The notes: generated by a model from the sequence alone, not told the origin. DNA of 64,000 bases from Sinotaia quadrata (GCA_028829895.1 CM054183.1:13644975-13708974), one strand, 5' to 3'. Positions 25,323-39,437 are shown, numbered from the stretch's first letter. Numbers and translations: made by a program.

Positions 25323-28300
25323 TTAAACAGTCCCACATTTTTTTAATCTCATCACACATACAAGTGTTTTATACATATTTTACTTTTACAAATAACAAAT
25401 ATTTTTTCTTAACATCTTAACAAATAATACAAAACCACTGCAAATGAGAATTAAATTTCAAAACATCCAGTCAGAAAAAAAGGCAATGGAATTGTATTAC
25501 ATTAACATGATAAAGCACAGGATTTCTTTATTTTTATTTAACAGTTCATGTCGGTAAACCACATCCAGCATCCGTTTAAACTTCACAATTAAAATAAACA
25601 ATCTTAATCTAACTTTGAACATGATTTAAACATGGGTTAAATTCTCATTAGGTATATGATTGTATACTATAGTATAAGTATATATAGATATCAAATACAT
25701 TATGTACAAAACAAGAAACAAAGTTTGTGAGCAAGCATGTGAATTCAATGGAGTTCAATAGATGCTGTATGACTGATTAGGGACTCCAGTCTTACTGAAG
25801 ACGTTTTTGCTGAATCATGGTATTAATAAAGTGAAATGCCCATTTACACAGCTCATTTGTAACTAATCATAAGAGATTTTGTCTGTTTGGCAACACACAT
25901 ATATAATTATTTAACAAAGGTCAATGTCTTTAGCCTAAAAGCACATATTCATGTGCACACAAACACACACAAACTGAAAAATTGTTAATCTGCACATTTC
26001 TATCAAATACACTGAGTTCTCTATTTACGTGATGAATGCATTACCAAGACCCTCGCATAAACAAGAATCATGGAAATGGAACAGAATTTTCTCATGGGAA
26101 TAGATATGTGTCACATGAGTAAAACATTTACACTATCACAATGTTGGAACAAAGGGGCTCGTAGTTCAGCGTCTGTAAGTGTACAGCTTGACTAACAACT
26201 AAGAGATTGAAAACATAGGACTTGCCATTTGATTTTCACTTTCAAGCCAACACTTGGATCACATTAGCTTCAAGTTTAGCATGCAAATAAAATGAAAAAG
26301 CTTAAATATTAGGTCTTGAAAATCTAAATTCACATAAACAAAACTTGTGTAAACAGAGAACTCATTGTAAATAAAACAAAAAGAAAATGCAGGTTAATAT
26401 AAAATTAATACCTTACAATAATAAAGAAAATTCATACATATAGTTACTAAGTTAGGCTTTTGTGGCATGATCAATATCAAACACTATTTTAATAATTAAC
26501 TGAAATCAATAACATGAATACAAAGACACTATTTCTAATATCAGTTTCCCAATCCCATCCTCATACTTATCAATATATGGCTATAAAAGAAGTTATTCAA
26601 TGGAAAATAAATGAGAGCTGGATTTTGATTATCAAATACATTTATTAACAAATATTAAAGAAATGATAAATTCATTCATAGTCTTGGCTCAGTTGCTTAC
26701 TAAGCTAATACAAAAAAATGAAAAACACAACAGTAGTAAAGTTTTTAAAAAAATAATTCACTCATCTCTTGGTACAGGAATGAGTGATGTGTAAGTTTTC
26801 AACCTAAACAAAGCAATCGTTTTAAAAACTGTCAATTTTATTTTTTAGTTTTACTAGAACAATTGCAACCTCTTATCTCACTGGCATATGTTTGGATAAA
26901 CAGTGGTTTGGGAGTTGGGTGGCCATGCAGTCTTGTGGCTGGTGTGGGTAGCTGTGGGTTCATAAAGCCCAAATCACTGACAAAATTAATTGTAGCTGTT
27001 TCAACCCAATTACCCATTTGTTGGCTAAGTAATGTTGAATTTACAGTGCTTAAAGATTTTAATTAAATCATTTATAAAAATCTCAAAATTTATTTTCATT
27101 TATTTATAAACATACAGCTAATAAGTAAAAGAATAAAGTACTTCTCAATCAAAAATGTTATTTCAGTTTGCTTTAATAAATCCTGGCAAAATAATCATTA
27201 ATCACTTTATCCAAAAGATTTCATTCTCGATGTGTGTGCATTAATCTTGTGATCTCATGAAGTTTTACTGTTGGAAGGATACTTTCCCCATTTTGAACTT
27301 GGTCATGTATGTGCTAGTACTGCATCTATAGGAGGTGCAGAATTCTAGCAAAGTATTTTAACTATCAAATGGATAAAATGTTCACAAATTTCACTTTTAG
27401 TTTATCTACCAGAAATAAGTACTTGTCTAAATAGTACAATATATTATTATATACTAGTCCATTTCACCCCTAATGCTGTCTAAAAATGAAAAAAATAACC
27501 AACAAACACAATATTTATTTTTTATAATTATTTTAAGCTACCTTTCAGTCAGGAATAAAAAAATAGCTGTTTTCTTTAATGTGTGGCCTACAGAAATGAA
27601 CTTTCCATAAAGACATTTAAAATTATTTTTTTGTAAACAGTATCTTTGAAATTAGAAATTGAAATTTTAAACTGATTTCAAACCACTGAGGATGAAAAAT
27701 GGGACTGAGTCCTCTCTCTTTCACTGAAATTTTTAACTCCATCTAAGTAAAATGTGCAAATGAATTATTTCAACCCATCTCTGCACATTTTGTTTATCTG
27801 TCTTAGGGTAATTAGGTTAACTAGATTAATTAGACTAAGTGTAGTACACAAGGATTCACAATTTTCTTCTAAATAGCTAATATTTTGTTTGCACCAAAGA
27901 ACAATCTGGAAGTTAACAGTCTTTATATGCAAAAAAATAAGAATATAATTTTCATTTAATTTTTTGCAAACACTTTTCAAGGGAATAAAATCATTTTCTA
28001 TAAATCAAAGGAATTCTACACCACTGGACACAGCAAAGTGTTGAAAGTTTCCACTATCAAAAAAAAAAAGAAGAAAAAAAAATAAATAGAAGATTTCCAC
28101 ATTAAGAAATGATGTAAATGACACTACCTATCAGAATGGATTCCAAGCTCTCAAATGATGGGTGTGATGATGTTATACATAAGAAACATAAGTTGACATG
28201 CGATGTAAATATACTTTAATAAAAATTAACGTTAGTGGCTGATAGTTATTAATCAGTCATAAGCCTAGTGCATGATGCAGTGGAAGTAATAATTTGCTTG

Positions 28301-28974
28301 CCAATGAAAGATTTTTTCAGATGGTATCCTCTAGTACTGAATTATATATTTATTCAAACTACTTTCCAATATTTATTTTCATTATCTATTTATTTAAAGT
28401 GGAAGAAATCAAGACTTTGTGATCCTGATTGAAGCCTTATACGATGATTTGTTTATAAGTATTTTTTCATTCACATATCAATGAAAATGTTAAGTATCTG
28501 TTCCAAGGATATGTTAGGGACAAGATTTAAAATTAAAAAATATTTAAATAGTGTAAGAACAAACAAACAAAAAAACCCCTCCCCAGTCTCAGTAAATTCT
28601 CAGAACATTCATTAGGAAATAATAAATTAAATGCATTCACAGATCTATCAACTTGGAGAACTCATGTTAACTAGTTTTTGCAGTTGGAATGTTCACCAAT
28701 TCAACAACCTTCATTAAAAAAAAGATTTAATGGTGATTTCATTTGCTGTCTGATTGTTATCAGAGCCAGATAAGACACAATTTGTAAAGAAAAAGAAGAA
28801 ATGAAAATGTAACAAATAGTTTGGTAGTGTCCATGCTTATAAAAATTATGTACATAATGCAAAGTATTCTGGAAAAAAATGTTTTCCTTATAACCAGATT
28901 GTAAAAGCAGATTTGGAAAAAGCACCTTGATACTTTATATTCACTAAAGTTTAACCAATTATGTGTTTTTAAAT

Positions 28975-29158
28975 GTTTCCTTGAAACAGTAATAACATTC
29001 ATTTTATTTATATCAAATAGATGTGAGTTTCAAAATGTTCCCTTGTAAACACTAATGACAGTCATTTTATTTATATCATCAGATGTGCATTTCAAAACGT
29101 TTCCTTGTAAACACTAATGACAGTCATTTTATTTATATCATCAGATGTGCATTTAAAA
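28975..29158 (+). repeat. Tandem repeat of about 61 bp, 3 copies
   Basis: Units starting TGTTTCCTTG (28,975), TGTTCCCTTG (29,036) and CGTTTCCTTG (29,098), each containing GTCATTTTATTTATATCA-type sequence. The second and third are nearly identical; the first is diverged. Confidence 0.9.
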
Positions 29159-29754
29159 ATGAGAAAGTTAAATTTTCTTCTGAGAAAATTAAATGGTATA
29201 AAAATTATTAAAACAATGCGAGCTTGTCTAATATTTACGTCTCTTGTTTTAAAATAATAACAGTAATTATCGTTATTATGAAGTAATGAAGAAAACATTG
29301 TTTATCAAAGCCTAAATCTCTATGTGGAACTATTTAATTCCAAGCAGCAAGTCTAAGCTTGCTTTGTTTAAAAATTATAAAGCATAATTATTAAAAAAAA
29401 AAAACCCAGTAAATTAGAACTGGAAATGTCTTAATACTACTTTAATACATACTTAGTGTGTGGTGTAAAAATAGTGTTAACTATATTAATTTGTACTTTA
29501 AAAAATAAAACAAACCAACTCTGTACATGAAGCATGTATAGAGAGGCTTAAGGATGAGACAATAGCTGTTTTCAAAAATTAAATTGAAATAATCACTCCT
29601 AAAGACTGAGTCAAAAACAACAACAAAAATAAAATATATATAAATTATATATCAAATCTTATTTAACCAGTTCAGACTGTGACACACATCATTTTCACAA
29701 CTAGAGATATTGCACTGCTCAAACCAACAGGTATTCCCTCTGCTCATCTTCACA

Positions 29755-32700
29755 TCATCTTTGTCGGAAAGACTGGTTGGAATATCTGTTCATTTCCATT
29801 TTTTCATCAGCAGCATCACCGTTATCTGCCACAACAGCCTCCTTCAGCATATGGTGTCTGTCATTGACCTCATTTCCATACTTCCTTTCTAAACTGTCTG
29901 GAAAATCTTTGCCCATATTAGCTGAGTCTCTACCAATACCACCATCGCTCTTAGATTCTGAATCCAAGGTTGGGAGTTTGTCGAATATATCCTTCTCTCT
30001 TTGCCTCCAAAAATCATGGTTGTTTCGAATGTGGAGTGTGTTGTCTGCAACTTCAGGGTCTGGTTTGCCATAGTTTGGTGGATTTGCATGAGGGTCATAA
30101 CCAAGTGTAAGTAGCATGGGGGCAATGCTGTGCATTTCCTGTATGACATCATCTGGTATCTGCCCCACCCACTTTGCCAATGCTTCAATGTTCACTGGTT
30201 TTATCACCTGATCTGTGGATTTTTCTGTCCTGCAAAGGGGAAAAAAAAGCACAGATCTAGAAAAAGAGATGACAATAAATAACAGAGGCCCAAACAAATT
30301 TATTCAGAACTAAGTACCAAATGCAAAACTTAGGCACCACAAACACATTCTGATTACTGAAAGTTTGAACATTAAGGACACTGCGATAAAATTGGCAGAA
30401 GCTTAAAAAATTAGACTATGTAACTGAAAAAGTATAGATTTATACACTTACACTAAACCCACAGACATATGCTAAAAATAAAAAAAATCCAATCATGGCA
30501 CTAATGGGGTTAAACTTTTAAAGGTGAAGACAAGAAAAATTCTAGTTAACAGAAATTGAAAATTAAAAAAAAATTAAAATGCTCTTTAACTAAGTGAGAC
30601 TTTATACAATAAATAATGATAATTACCATATCTGGTTTTTCAAATGCTGCTCATGACTAATTAGTCAGTAACTCTTAGGTCACTAAATGCTAATATATAT
30701 ATGTGTGTGTGTGTCACGAAAAATGAGGGAATATTAATTAGTTTTTTTTCTCTCCCTCTAAATATTCTCTAACTCTAAACTATGAACGAAACAGCTAAGG
30801 AACAGGGGTGAAAATGATCATTTTGTCAACAACACGAAAACTAAGTTGGAAACACTAGCTTTAAGTTCCTGCCGGAGAATGGCCAAGGCCCACGCCCATA
30901 AATCTGTGTCAGTGTAGAGTACATGGCGGCCGTGGGTGATCGATTATTTTCCATGCAGAGGTAAATTCCTGATGGAAGTCTAATGTCACGGCGCTGGGAT
31001 ATGTTACAGAATGAGATGTTACATAATGGTAGTAACTATCGTTGGAAGCAGTAGCGGTCATGCATGTGGCATACCGCTGAAGACGGCAAGGTTTGCCATT
31101 ACGTAAAGAGAAGAGAAGAGGAGAAACGAAGAAGAGAAGAGAAGAGAAGAGATGAGAAACGAAGTTAAGAGAAGAGAAGAGACGAGATGAAATGAGGAGA
31201 AAATTGAAGAGAAGAAGGGAGAAGATAGAACGTAACAAAGTTGAGAAATTAGGCCTAACGAGAAGTGCATGGGAGCGTGAAATTGTAGCAGCCATCGTAG
31301 CAGTGAGGATGGCCGTGTCGAGACGTCGACGATGTTTTTGTGTATCATCAAAACCCCCCAGCACCAGAAGAAAGTGTAACTATGTGAGCCCAGCACAAGA
31401 GAAAGTAACGTTGATTATATGAGCAGAGAAGAAGAAAAAAGTGACGATAACCATGTGAGCAGAGAACAAGGAGAAAATGACAATACCTATGTGAGTAAAA
31501 GAAAATTCTAATTAGGGTAGAAATCTCAGAGCACGTAAACGTAAACATACCTAAAACTAAAAGCTTAGGAATCCTAATTAAGCATTAAATCAAACTAGAA
31601 ATAAACCTTAAGTTTAAATCATTGTAAATAAGCAAAGGATGGTTTTAAGATTGATGTAAAAAGATATTGATGGAACTGTTTGAAGAGGACTTGTAAACCA
31701 AATGACATTTGTTTATTACTGAATTATAGAACTTTGATATAAGAGCAGTGGCGCCAGAACTTATAAATACTGATTGATATTTTATGATAAATAATGCTTA
31801 AATGTATCTAGTAGTACTGCATGGATAAATTGAATTTTGTATTTCTTTTATTTTATTTCATCGTTCATCATTTTTTCTTTCTTTCTTCCCCCTTACCCAT
31901 GGGTGCAAGTGTGGATGGCTGACTGACTAACCAACGTTTGAGAGGAAACCCATAGACCAATAAATTTGAACTTGTACTCTGACATTGAGATTTTCTCCTG
32001 TCGAAAGAGTGGTTGTTGTCGTTGCAATACGTTGTGTCGTCTGTGCTGTCTACACTTCACCCCTACCCGTATGCAAGCACACATGCAAACATGTCGGCAA
32101 TATGTAACCTACACGCAGAATAAAATTCAATTTAGCCAAACAACCATCTTGGTATTCTGTGTGCAGATTTGTAATTCTCTTTATGCAAGTCCTACGTGGC
32201 GTCGACAAGCCACCACCCTCCCCTTGCCGGAGAGGAGGTGGATGGCGACAGTGTGTATGTGTGTTTTATAGTGTTAAAATTCAACTGCTGCAGGTATTCA
32301 AAGCTCTTAATCTTATTGATGTGGAAATGGCTGCTTCAACTGATAATGCAGTGAAAGCTGTCACTGGGCTGCTTCAATTTATATTGCATGAAAAAATTCT
32401 TGTCCACTTATGTGGAAGACAATCCTTCATAGAAGGACATAATCTCTGATTTTGTGTCAAGGTCTTACTTTATTATTTTCCACATCAGTATACAAATTAA
32501 GTTTATTTAAACAATTTAGTGCCTTTATAACATTTTAGAGAGCTGGACTTTATAATGTCCAATGTATGTATCAAGTAAATGGAAGCAGAAACCTAAGTTT
32601 GTTTAACTTTAAGTATTAAATAAATCTCTCAGAATGAATTGGAACAGCAAAGCTATTAGGTATTATTATTATAAACAAAAATTCAAAGAAACAGCAGGTT

Positions 32701-34741
32701 AAAAAAAAAAATCAATAATAAGTGTGGGGTAACAATTAAGACCTGAAAAAAAAGCACACAATTAGAAATGCACTCAAAAGTAGTGATGATTATTGACTGA
32801 CAGCGATAGATTGGATTGAAACAATATCTTATGAACAATTTAAACAACTAGATTTAAACAATTTCTTATGAAAGGTTAAACTCACTGGCCCACCATCCAA
32901 ATCAGTCCTTTGATATGAAAATACAATTAAATTACTATAACTATAGCTTTATAGATAATCATATCTTTAACAAAATGATTTAGTGTTTAATGATATAAAT
33001 TATATAATAAAGTTAGCAAAACTTTAAAAGAAATATGACTAGCTGCTAAAATTTTTTTTCTTCTCAAGCTTGTGGTCTCAACAGTGAAGCGCAGAAATTG
33101 CAAAATGAAATAATTTAAATAAATAAAAAACTGATAAGAATAAAGAATATGAATGAATAAGTATTACCAATATACTACAATTAATACTACAAACATTAAG
33201 AGAATTACTTGAAAACTTTTGACTTATTTTGTGCATATGCTGAAATTATAAACTGTGACTTTAGTGTCAGTATTTCATGCCTAGTTGCCATTGTATAAGA
33301 TTGTCTCCATATGCTGAAACGTCTCGCAAAAGACAAACAAAACAAACAAAAAGAAAAAAAAGAAATCATTGAACCTACACAAAAGACTCTGATACCACTA
33401 CATATTAACAATCATAGGCAAATTAAACTTATTTTAAAACAACCACACAACCTGGTTTATAGGATATGAGATTAAAACATACATCCTGAATTTAAAATGC
33501 CAACTAACGCCTATAATTATAAAGTTACAATTTTCCATATCAAACAAATAATAAAATATGCAACACTAGGAAAGCATCAAAATTAAAATTCAAGAGAATG
33601 TGCAGTGACTTTCTTTCACTTTTGTAAAATATTGTCTGCTACACAATACACAATTAAAATATAATAATAAAAGTACTCTACAGTGTTGCAATGCTTAAAT
33701 TCAATGTATTGTAATTGTAAATTTTCAATTTTTATGAATGGTTTTACACTGAGAAAGAAAGAAATCTTATCAAAATTTAAATAATGAATCCACAAATGCT
33801 ACTAATTATAGTGACCCTAAAATTTAAAAAAATGAATTTCAGTCATTATTTAAACAAGAATGAAATCCCGCATTTACTTATCTCAATTTTTAAATCAAAC
33901 AAAGGAATTATGGTACAAACCTTGACAGAGAAATGCCCCCTTCACCAATGAAATCCTGATGGTGCATAACCGTATCATTCCAAGGCAAATCAAGAAATTG
34001 CAAAATTTTTTCCATCCATTCCCGTGGATGTAGCGCCAATTGCTCATAATAGACTGGCATGCAGCGATTTGGTCCAACCCGTAGGCACTGAGTGTACATG
34101 AACTCCATGGCTTGATTCCATTTTTGCAGACACATTTTGTAGCTCTTTAGGTCGAAACCAGATATTGTCACTTTACGCGTGATGATCGAGTGCACTACAG
34201 CTCGCCCATCTCGGATCATGAGAATAAACTTGGCTTGCGGAAACTGTTGGGAGAGGTAGATTGCAGATTTAAGAGTGAAGGGATCTTTGTTGCACAGGCG
34301 AGGAGCTGCCTCTCCATGCTTGGCAATAATCTCCAGGATGAAAGCACGTACTGCAGAATCCAGTACCTCATTTGTTAACCCTGCTGCTTCCAGACGCTTC
34401 TTTTCCATAGGAACCTTTTCCCACTGAGTCCGGAGTCCCAAAATACGTGGAATGACCCGGGATTCCTCCCCGCATCGCACATCTGGGTGGGCATCAAGCA
34501 TTACTCTCATCAAAGTGGTTCCGCTCCTGGGCATCCCACCAATAAAAATGATTGCCATATTCTCGTCGTATGGAATGGCTTTGCTATTTTTGTCGTACAC
34601 ATAGTGGACTCTTTCTCGAGGCACCATGACATACTTTGACACCTCATCACAAGGAAAGACAGAATAGACAAAGTACAACACAGCTAGGAAAAGGCAGATC
34701 AGGAAAACTTTACGTCTTGACGAAGGTCGACAAAGACCCAT
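29755..34741 (-). CDS. TPST: Protein-tyrosine sulfotransferase (two coding exons)
   Basis: Transfers sulfate from PAPS to tyrosines of secretory and membrane proteins in the trans-Golgi. Coding exon 1 is 34,741-33,921 (821 nt) and coding exon 2 is 30,229-29,755 (475 nt with stop). The donor TCAAG/GTTTGT and the acceptor TTTGCAG/GACAG restore frame within an Arg codon and give 431 residues. Visible features: cytosolic N-terminus, one membrane anchor (about 12-29), 5'-phosphosulfate loop PRSGTT (71-76), GEESR with the catalytic Glu equivalent at 93, RDGR (177-180) and Ser185 of the 3'-phosphate site, and cysteines 90/150 and 219/227 matching the two disulfides known in human TPST2. Exon 2 carries [10 protein letters not shown] (278-287) and the [11 protein letters not shown] block. 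Vertebrate enzymes are about 370-377 residues; the extra C-terminal 60 or so residues are hydrophilic. Whether it is closer to TPST1 or TPST2 is undecided. Confidence 0.96.
30230..33920 (-). other. TPST intron between the two coding exons
   Basis: 3,691 bp with GT and AG ends on the minus strand and a polypyrimidine tract (eight T, four C, TTTGCAG) before the acceptor. Contents: a short (TA)n(GT)n near 30,693-30,713, a GAAGA-rich purine tract near 31,102-31,235, about three 36-40 bp units with ATGTGAGCAGAGAA near 31,380-31,500, and otherwise AT-rich sequence. Open frames inside it (30,909-31,364 minus; 31,966-32,449 plus) show no recognisable family. Confidence 0.85.
31102..31235 (+). repeat. 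GAAGA-rich purine tract
   Basis: Irregular AGAGAAGAG repeats on the plus strand; the overlapping minus-strand Ser/Leu/Phe-rich frame is an artefact of this tract. Confidence 0.85.
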
Positions 34742-36287
34742 GGCTGTTTCATCGATGGATGCTTTAATATAGGCCAGTTTGTATGTACGAGTAACACAAG
34801 AGGATATAACTGTTGTTTTAGGCCTAAACTAAAGTGGATGAACAAATTATAATTTAGCTGAATACTGCTTTCAAGGATGTGAAAACCGCTAGGCTTAGCT
34901 CTACTAAGAAAAGTGTGTCTTCTCAATGATCGTGATCCGGGTCTTGGAAGCCTTAAGTGGAATAAACAAACCTGCACAGATATAATATTATTTAAAACTA
35001 TGTCTACGTAAATCAACTGTTATAACTTATAGGAAAGAATGATAAAGTATAATGATAATTGATATAGAATATAAATCATTAAATGTGGTGGGGTTAAAAC
35101 ACTGGCTGATAACTAAAACCCTTACAACCACATCATGACAATATAGCCCTTTAGGAGTTATTTTGAAAATCCTCTTACTTCCTGAGGTTATTAATGCATC
35201 GCATGTCAACCAATTCACCAATGAATCTCAGATTCATCTTTAAAACCACAATTTTATGATGGATGCCATTTACACCAATAAATCTCAGATTCATCTTTAA
35301 AACCACAATTTTATGATGGATGCCATTTAAAAAAAAGAAAAGGAAGGAAGCAGATTAGGTTTTAGTCATGCAGAGTAAATGGTCAAAACACACTAAAGCT
35401 CATTGTATTTGTAACAGGTAGGTTCTAGCCTTATAGGTGGGGTGGGGGTGGGTAGAGGAAGGGTGCTCAAATACTGTCTAGGTCACAGCAGTGGACTAGA
35501 TTCAAGTCTGCTGGACAGGGGTAAAACAGATTTCACAGACGACTTCTTTGCTGAATAATAATAAAGTAGGTTTCATGATGGATGCTTGACAGGCATGTTC
35601 ATGTTAAATAGTAGACCAGTTACATCTATCTGGGCAAAAAGTGCATACAAAAAAATCCACTCCCACAAAATCATAATGTGGTGCAAAAATTAATATTACT
35701 TACTGATTGTCTAGCATTGTAGCAATGGATGTAATGAAAGCTGTCAATGAAATTGTTATTTTTCTACAACAGATGCTCCTGGCTCTACAGTTGACAGGAT
35801 GAAAGCGATGTTCTAAAGTGATGGTAGATGTCAATGATGGTTTCACCCTTCTGTCAAAGTTGAAGTTCGTATTCTACTGTTGATAATGATGACAGACGTC
35901 AATGATGTTCTACTCTTCTACCTTTCTACCTACCTGTGAAGAAAGACATCACTGCTGACATTACTCTTGATATGATATGAAAGATGTAATTATTCTAATT
36001 TTTACTGTTCAGGGGCAATCGTTTCAATACATACACAAAAAACCCCATCAATTTTCTATTTCCCCCCCTTCCTCCTCTGTGTCTGATGTACTTTTCCCCC
36101 CGTTTGCTCTCTTTCCTATCTTCTCTTTCTCCTCTCTCCCAACATTTTATATATTTTCAGCAATTGTATTTGTCACAAGGAACCAAAAATAAAGCATTCT
36201 GAATTGACAATAATTTTTAAAAAAAATTATAGATCACAGCAGTTATTTAGCTTACATGCCATCTATTGATAATATTGGGTACCAGTA
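34742..36287. other. 5' flank or 5' UTR region of TPST
   Basis: Upstream of the TPST start codon. CCACTTTAG about 90 bases upstream of the ATG resembles an acceptor, so the 5' UTR may be spliced. Contains a 57-bp duplication (35,224-35,330) and GATGATGNCAGACGTCAATG-like phrases near 35,740-35,910. No other gene seen. Confidence 0.4.
35224..35330 (+). repeat. 57-bp tandem duplication
   Basis: Two nearly identical units starting AATCTCAGATTCATC at 35,224 and 35,281. Confidence 0.95.
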
Positions 36288-36850
36288 AACAGTTAATTAC
36301 TTACTAAAGTCTTAACAAATCAGCATCATATCATAATAATATTTTCCAGTAAACAATTAACTACTCACTAAAGTCTTAACATATCAGCATGATGTCATAA
36401 TATCAAGTGCCAGTAAAGAGTTAATTACTTACTAAAGTCTTAACAAATTAGCATCATGTCATATCAGGTCCCAATAAACAATTAACTACTCACTAAAGTC
36501 TTAACATATCAGCATGATGTCATAATATCAAGTGCCACTAAAGAGTTAATTACTTACTAAAGTCTTAACAAATTAGCATCATGTCATATCGGGTCCCAAT
36601 AAACAATTAACTACTCACTAAAGTCTTAACATATCAGCATGATGTCATAATATCAAGTGCCAGTAAAGAGTTAATTACTTATTAAAGTCATAACAAATTA
36701 GCATCATGTCATATCGGGTCCCAATAAACAATTAACTACTTACTAAAGTCTTAACAAATCATCATGATGTTATAATATAAAATTCCAGTTAAGAGTTAAT
36801 TACTTATTAAAGTCATAACAAATCAGCATTATGTCATAATATCGGATCCC
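36288..36850 (+). repeat. Higher-order minisatellite (two alternating monomers of about 60-65 bp)
   Basis: Nine monomers. One type has CAGTAAAGAGTTAATTACTT and lacks an AATATCAAGTG end. The other has CCAATAAACAATTAACTACT and carries it. They alternate, giving a dimer of about 125 bp repeated nearly unchanged three times between about 36,350 and 36,725, with more diverged units outside. The right end runs into family A copy 5. Confidence 0.9.
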
Positions 36851-36879
36851 AGTAAATAGAATTTTACTTACTGCATGAT

Positions 36880-37321
36880 TTTCTAGCATTAGATGAACAT
36901 TGTAGTGAAGTGATGTAAATCACTAAATGTCACCGCTCTTTGATTATATTCACATGTTATATATTTGATTGTTGATTTAATAAATTTATTGACTTTCTTA
37001 CATATGTTCAATGTTGATAAGACAGTGGGTGCATGGGAGCTCTCTAGTCTAAATATAGATTAAAGACAAATTTGTCTTCTCATATAGTAAAGAGTTTTCC
37101 ACCAATGTAAGTACTGTGTGACAGTAAATGTTTGTCTTTAATGTTGTGGAAGTGAGAAAACGTTTACAGTGCCCGCATATCTACCAAGTGACACTGAGAG
37201 AGATGAGTAGTGTCTTCTGGAAAATTAACATAAATTAAAATTCTCATCACCTGTAATTAGTTATGGCTGATTAAATAATAATACTAATCATAGCCATTAA
37301 CTAGGTGGCATTGGCGTGACA
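36880..37321 (-). repeat. Dispersed repeat family A, copy 5 (5' part)
   Basis: On the minus strand it begins TGTCACGCCAATGCC at 37,321 and continues through the ATTTAATCAGCCATAA block, the CACTTGGTAGATATGCGGGC block, the AT-rich block (about 36,950-36,995) and ACATCACTTCACTACAATG, matching copy 1 closely. It then stops where the minisatellite at 36,288-36,850 starts. Confidence 0.8.
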
Positions 37322-38058
37322 CATATCAACACTTTTCTTTTAGAAATTTATTATTATGAAAAACAGTAATTTGTATTTATTAAAGTATGTAATTTATAAA
37401 CATATAAAAATATGGATTATATGGTAATTGGTATAATGATATACTGTTAAAAAAGTGTTATAGTAATTAATGACAGAGTAGAGTTTTGAAAAAATGACTT
37501 GCAAATTTGTTATTTTTAATTTTATCCTCTGGTTGAGACAGAAGTGCAAACAGTTGTTCACAATCTGAAAATCAATAACACTGCAAGTAAATGGTAAGCT
37601 GAAATAAAATAAATTGGTTAAAGTGCTCCCTATCCATAAACTAAGTTTGATTTGTTTGGTAAGCTATGCTATCATATGAATGCTGAAACTCTGACTGTCA
37701 GAATATTTATATTCCATCTCAGAGATGTAACTATGCTTTATAGATACATAAATAATTTATGATAAATTATACTCAGGTCATGCCTCAAGGAATGTAGTTT
37801 GTAATTACCAGCTTAACTTCAGGTACTTCTTTACCAGTGAATACACCATTTCCAGTACTGGTTCTACTTCAACTTCACTACTACACTAGTTCTTTAGCAA
37901 TAGTAGGTATTGGACTTGGGAGTAGATATGAAGTTGAAGGTAAAGAATCCACAAGGATTAGCAATTTTACATTATATTTATAAAGTTACTTAGTCCAAAC
38001 ACAAGTGCTTGTGTGTGCACTGGATGTTTTTGTATGTATACAATTTAAAATATATTTC

Positions 38059-38116
<58 letters not shown>

Positions 38117-39437
38117 ATTTTTCTATTCTAACAAATAACTAATAAGTTGCAAAGGGCAATGCTCCAGTTCTCCAAGGTATAATAAAAACATGTCAGACCT
38201 AAGTGCATTTTTTAACTTTATTAATCATGTGTTCTATAACACATATATCAATAAATGATTTGTGAAAATTTTCGTTTTACACTGAGACACTTAAATAATT
38301 AATTGACACATAATATATATAGAACAGTTGAAGACAAAGAGATGGAACAGAAATATGCTCTTTTATAATGCAATTAAAAAATTAATACTCACATTATTAG
38401 AAGTTAAAATAAAATTTGTGTCCGTATTGCCACAGACCTAACTGGATAAATTAAATTTATGGTAAATGTCTTGCTTTCAACACAACAAGTGATGCATTTC
38501 ATATGCTAATATTATTGTTATAAATAAATAATTTAAAAATAATACATGCATATAATTTACTAAACTCTTCAGTGCCAACGATGTACACTTTGTGCCAAAG
38601 AATGAATGCCTAGAGAAAATACATTATTCAAATTTATAACAAAATCTGAACTTCTCAAATCAGAAACACTACTGTGACTGTGTGAGATAAATTTAAAAAC
38701 TCACTTTTGCCATGTTAGCTGCTTTCTACCACAGTGTCAGTTTTGAAAACCATTATTTCTGCCCGGTATGCAAACTTACAACGACTAAGAAGCTAAATAC
38801 TGAAGCAACACTTATGAATACGAAACAGTTGCTAAGTTAGAATGATATGAAAACAAATTAATCGGGGTACTGGTGGTTTTATTGTTAGTTGATGCTGTTA
38901 ACACGTATGCGAATGGCTCAATTCAAACCTGATGTAACTAGTACTGAACACTCAGTCGATTGGAATTTATCGGAAGTGCTTCGATTAGAACCTATCGTAA
39001 ATGTTACTCAGGTATTAAATAATAAAGTATATTAGTTATTACTAATACACTATAGTAACAGTAGGCCTATATTATTTATATATACACACGCTGGTTCATG
39101 TCTCCTCGGCAAGATCTTGCACACCAACAAAAACTTGATTCGTCATCAATGGTAACACAGATTAAACTCGGCAAGCATTTAACAAAACCAACGAATCCTC
39201 AGTCTTGAAGTTATTTCGCGGTTTCGATTTGTGTTTTACTGATCGATCGCTACAACAATTCATCAGGTTTCAGTGCGACCTGTCCCATTGATACCGATAG
39301 TAACATTTTAAAGACCTACCAGAAACGGGATCGGCTGCTCTCCAGATTGCAAACACCTTAAATGTACTCTGGCATGTCATTTCTGATTTTAAAGTCAGTT
39401 CCTCGTGTCATTTGATGTAGACACCCATATTGTTTTT
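37322..39437. other. AT-rich, no gene seen
   Basis: Contains one long GA microsatellite (listed separately) and otherwise no coding signal. It could be intronic if the candidate 5' exon of TPST at about 39.5 kb is real. Confidence 0.4.
38060..38115. repeat. (GA)n microsatellite
   Basis: About 28 uninterrupted GA units. Confidence 0.95.

Larger units (their letters stand above)
24901..29754. other. AT-rich 3' flank of the TPST gene
   Basis: Lies downstream of the TPST stop codon on the minus strand and should contain its 3' UTR, whose end cannot be placed: TTTATT on the plus strand (AATAAA on the minus) occurs many times. No second gene is recognised; open frames are short and AT-driven. Confidence 0.45.

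Noticed and set aside
30909..31396. Minus-strand frames of 112-151 codons in the TPST intron
   Set aside because: Mostly Ser/Leu/Phe residues from the GAAGA purine tract; low-complexity artefact.
32159..32449. Possible exon after CTGCTGCAG at about 32,290
   Set aside because: The plus-strand frame is open and has an acceptor-like start, but it lies inside the TPST intron on the opposite strand and shows no recognisable family.
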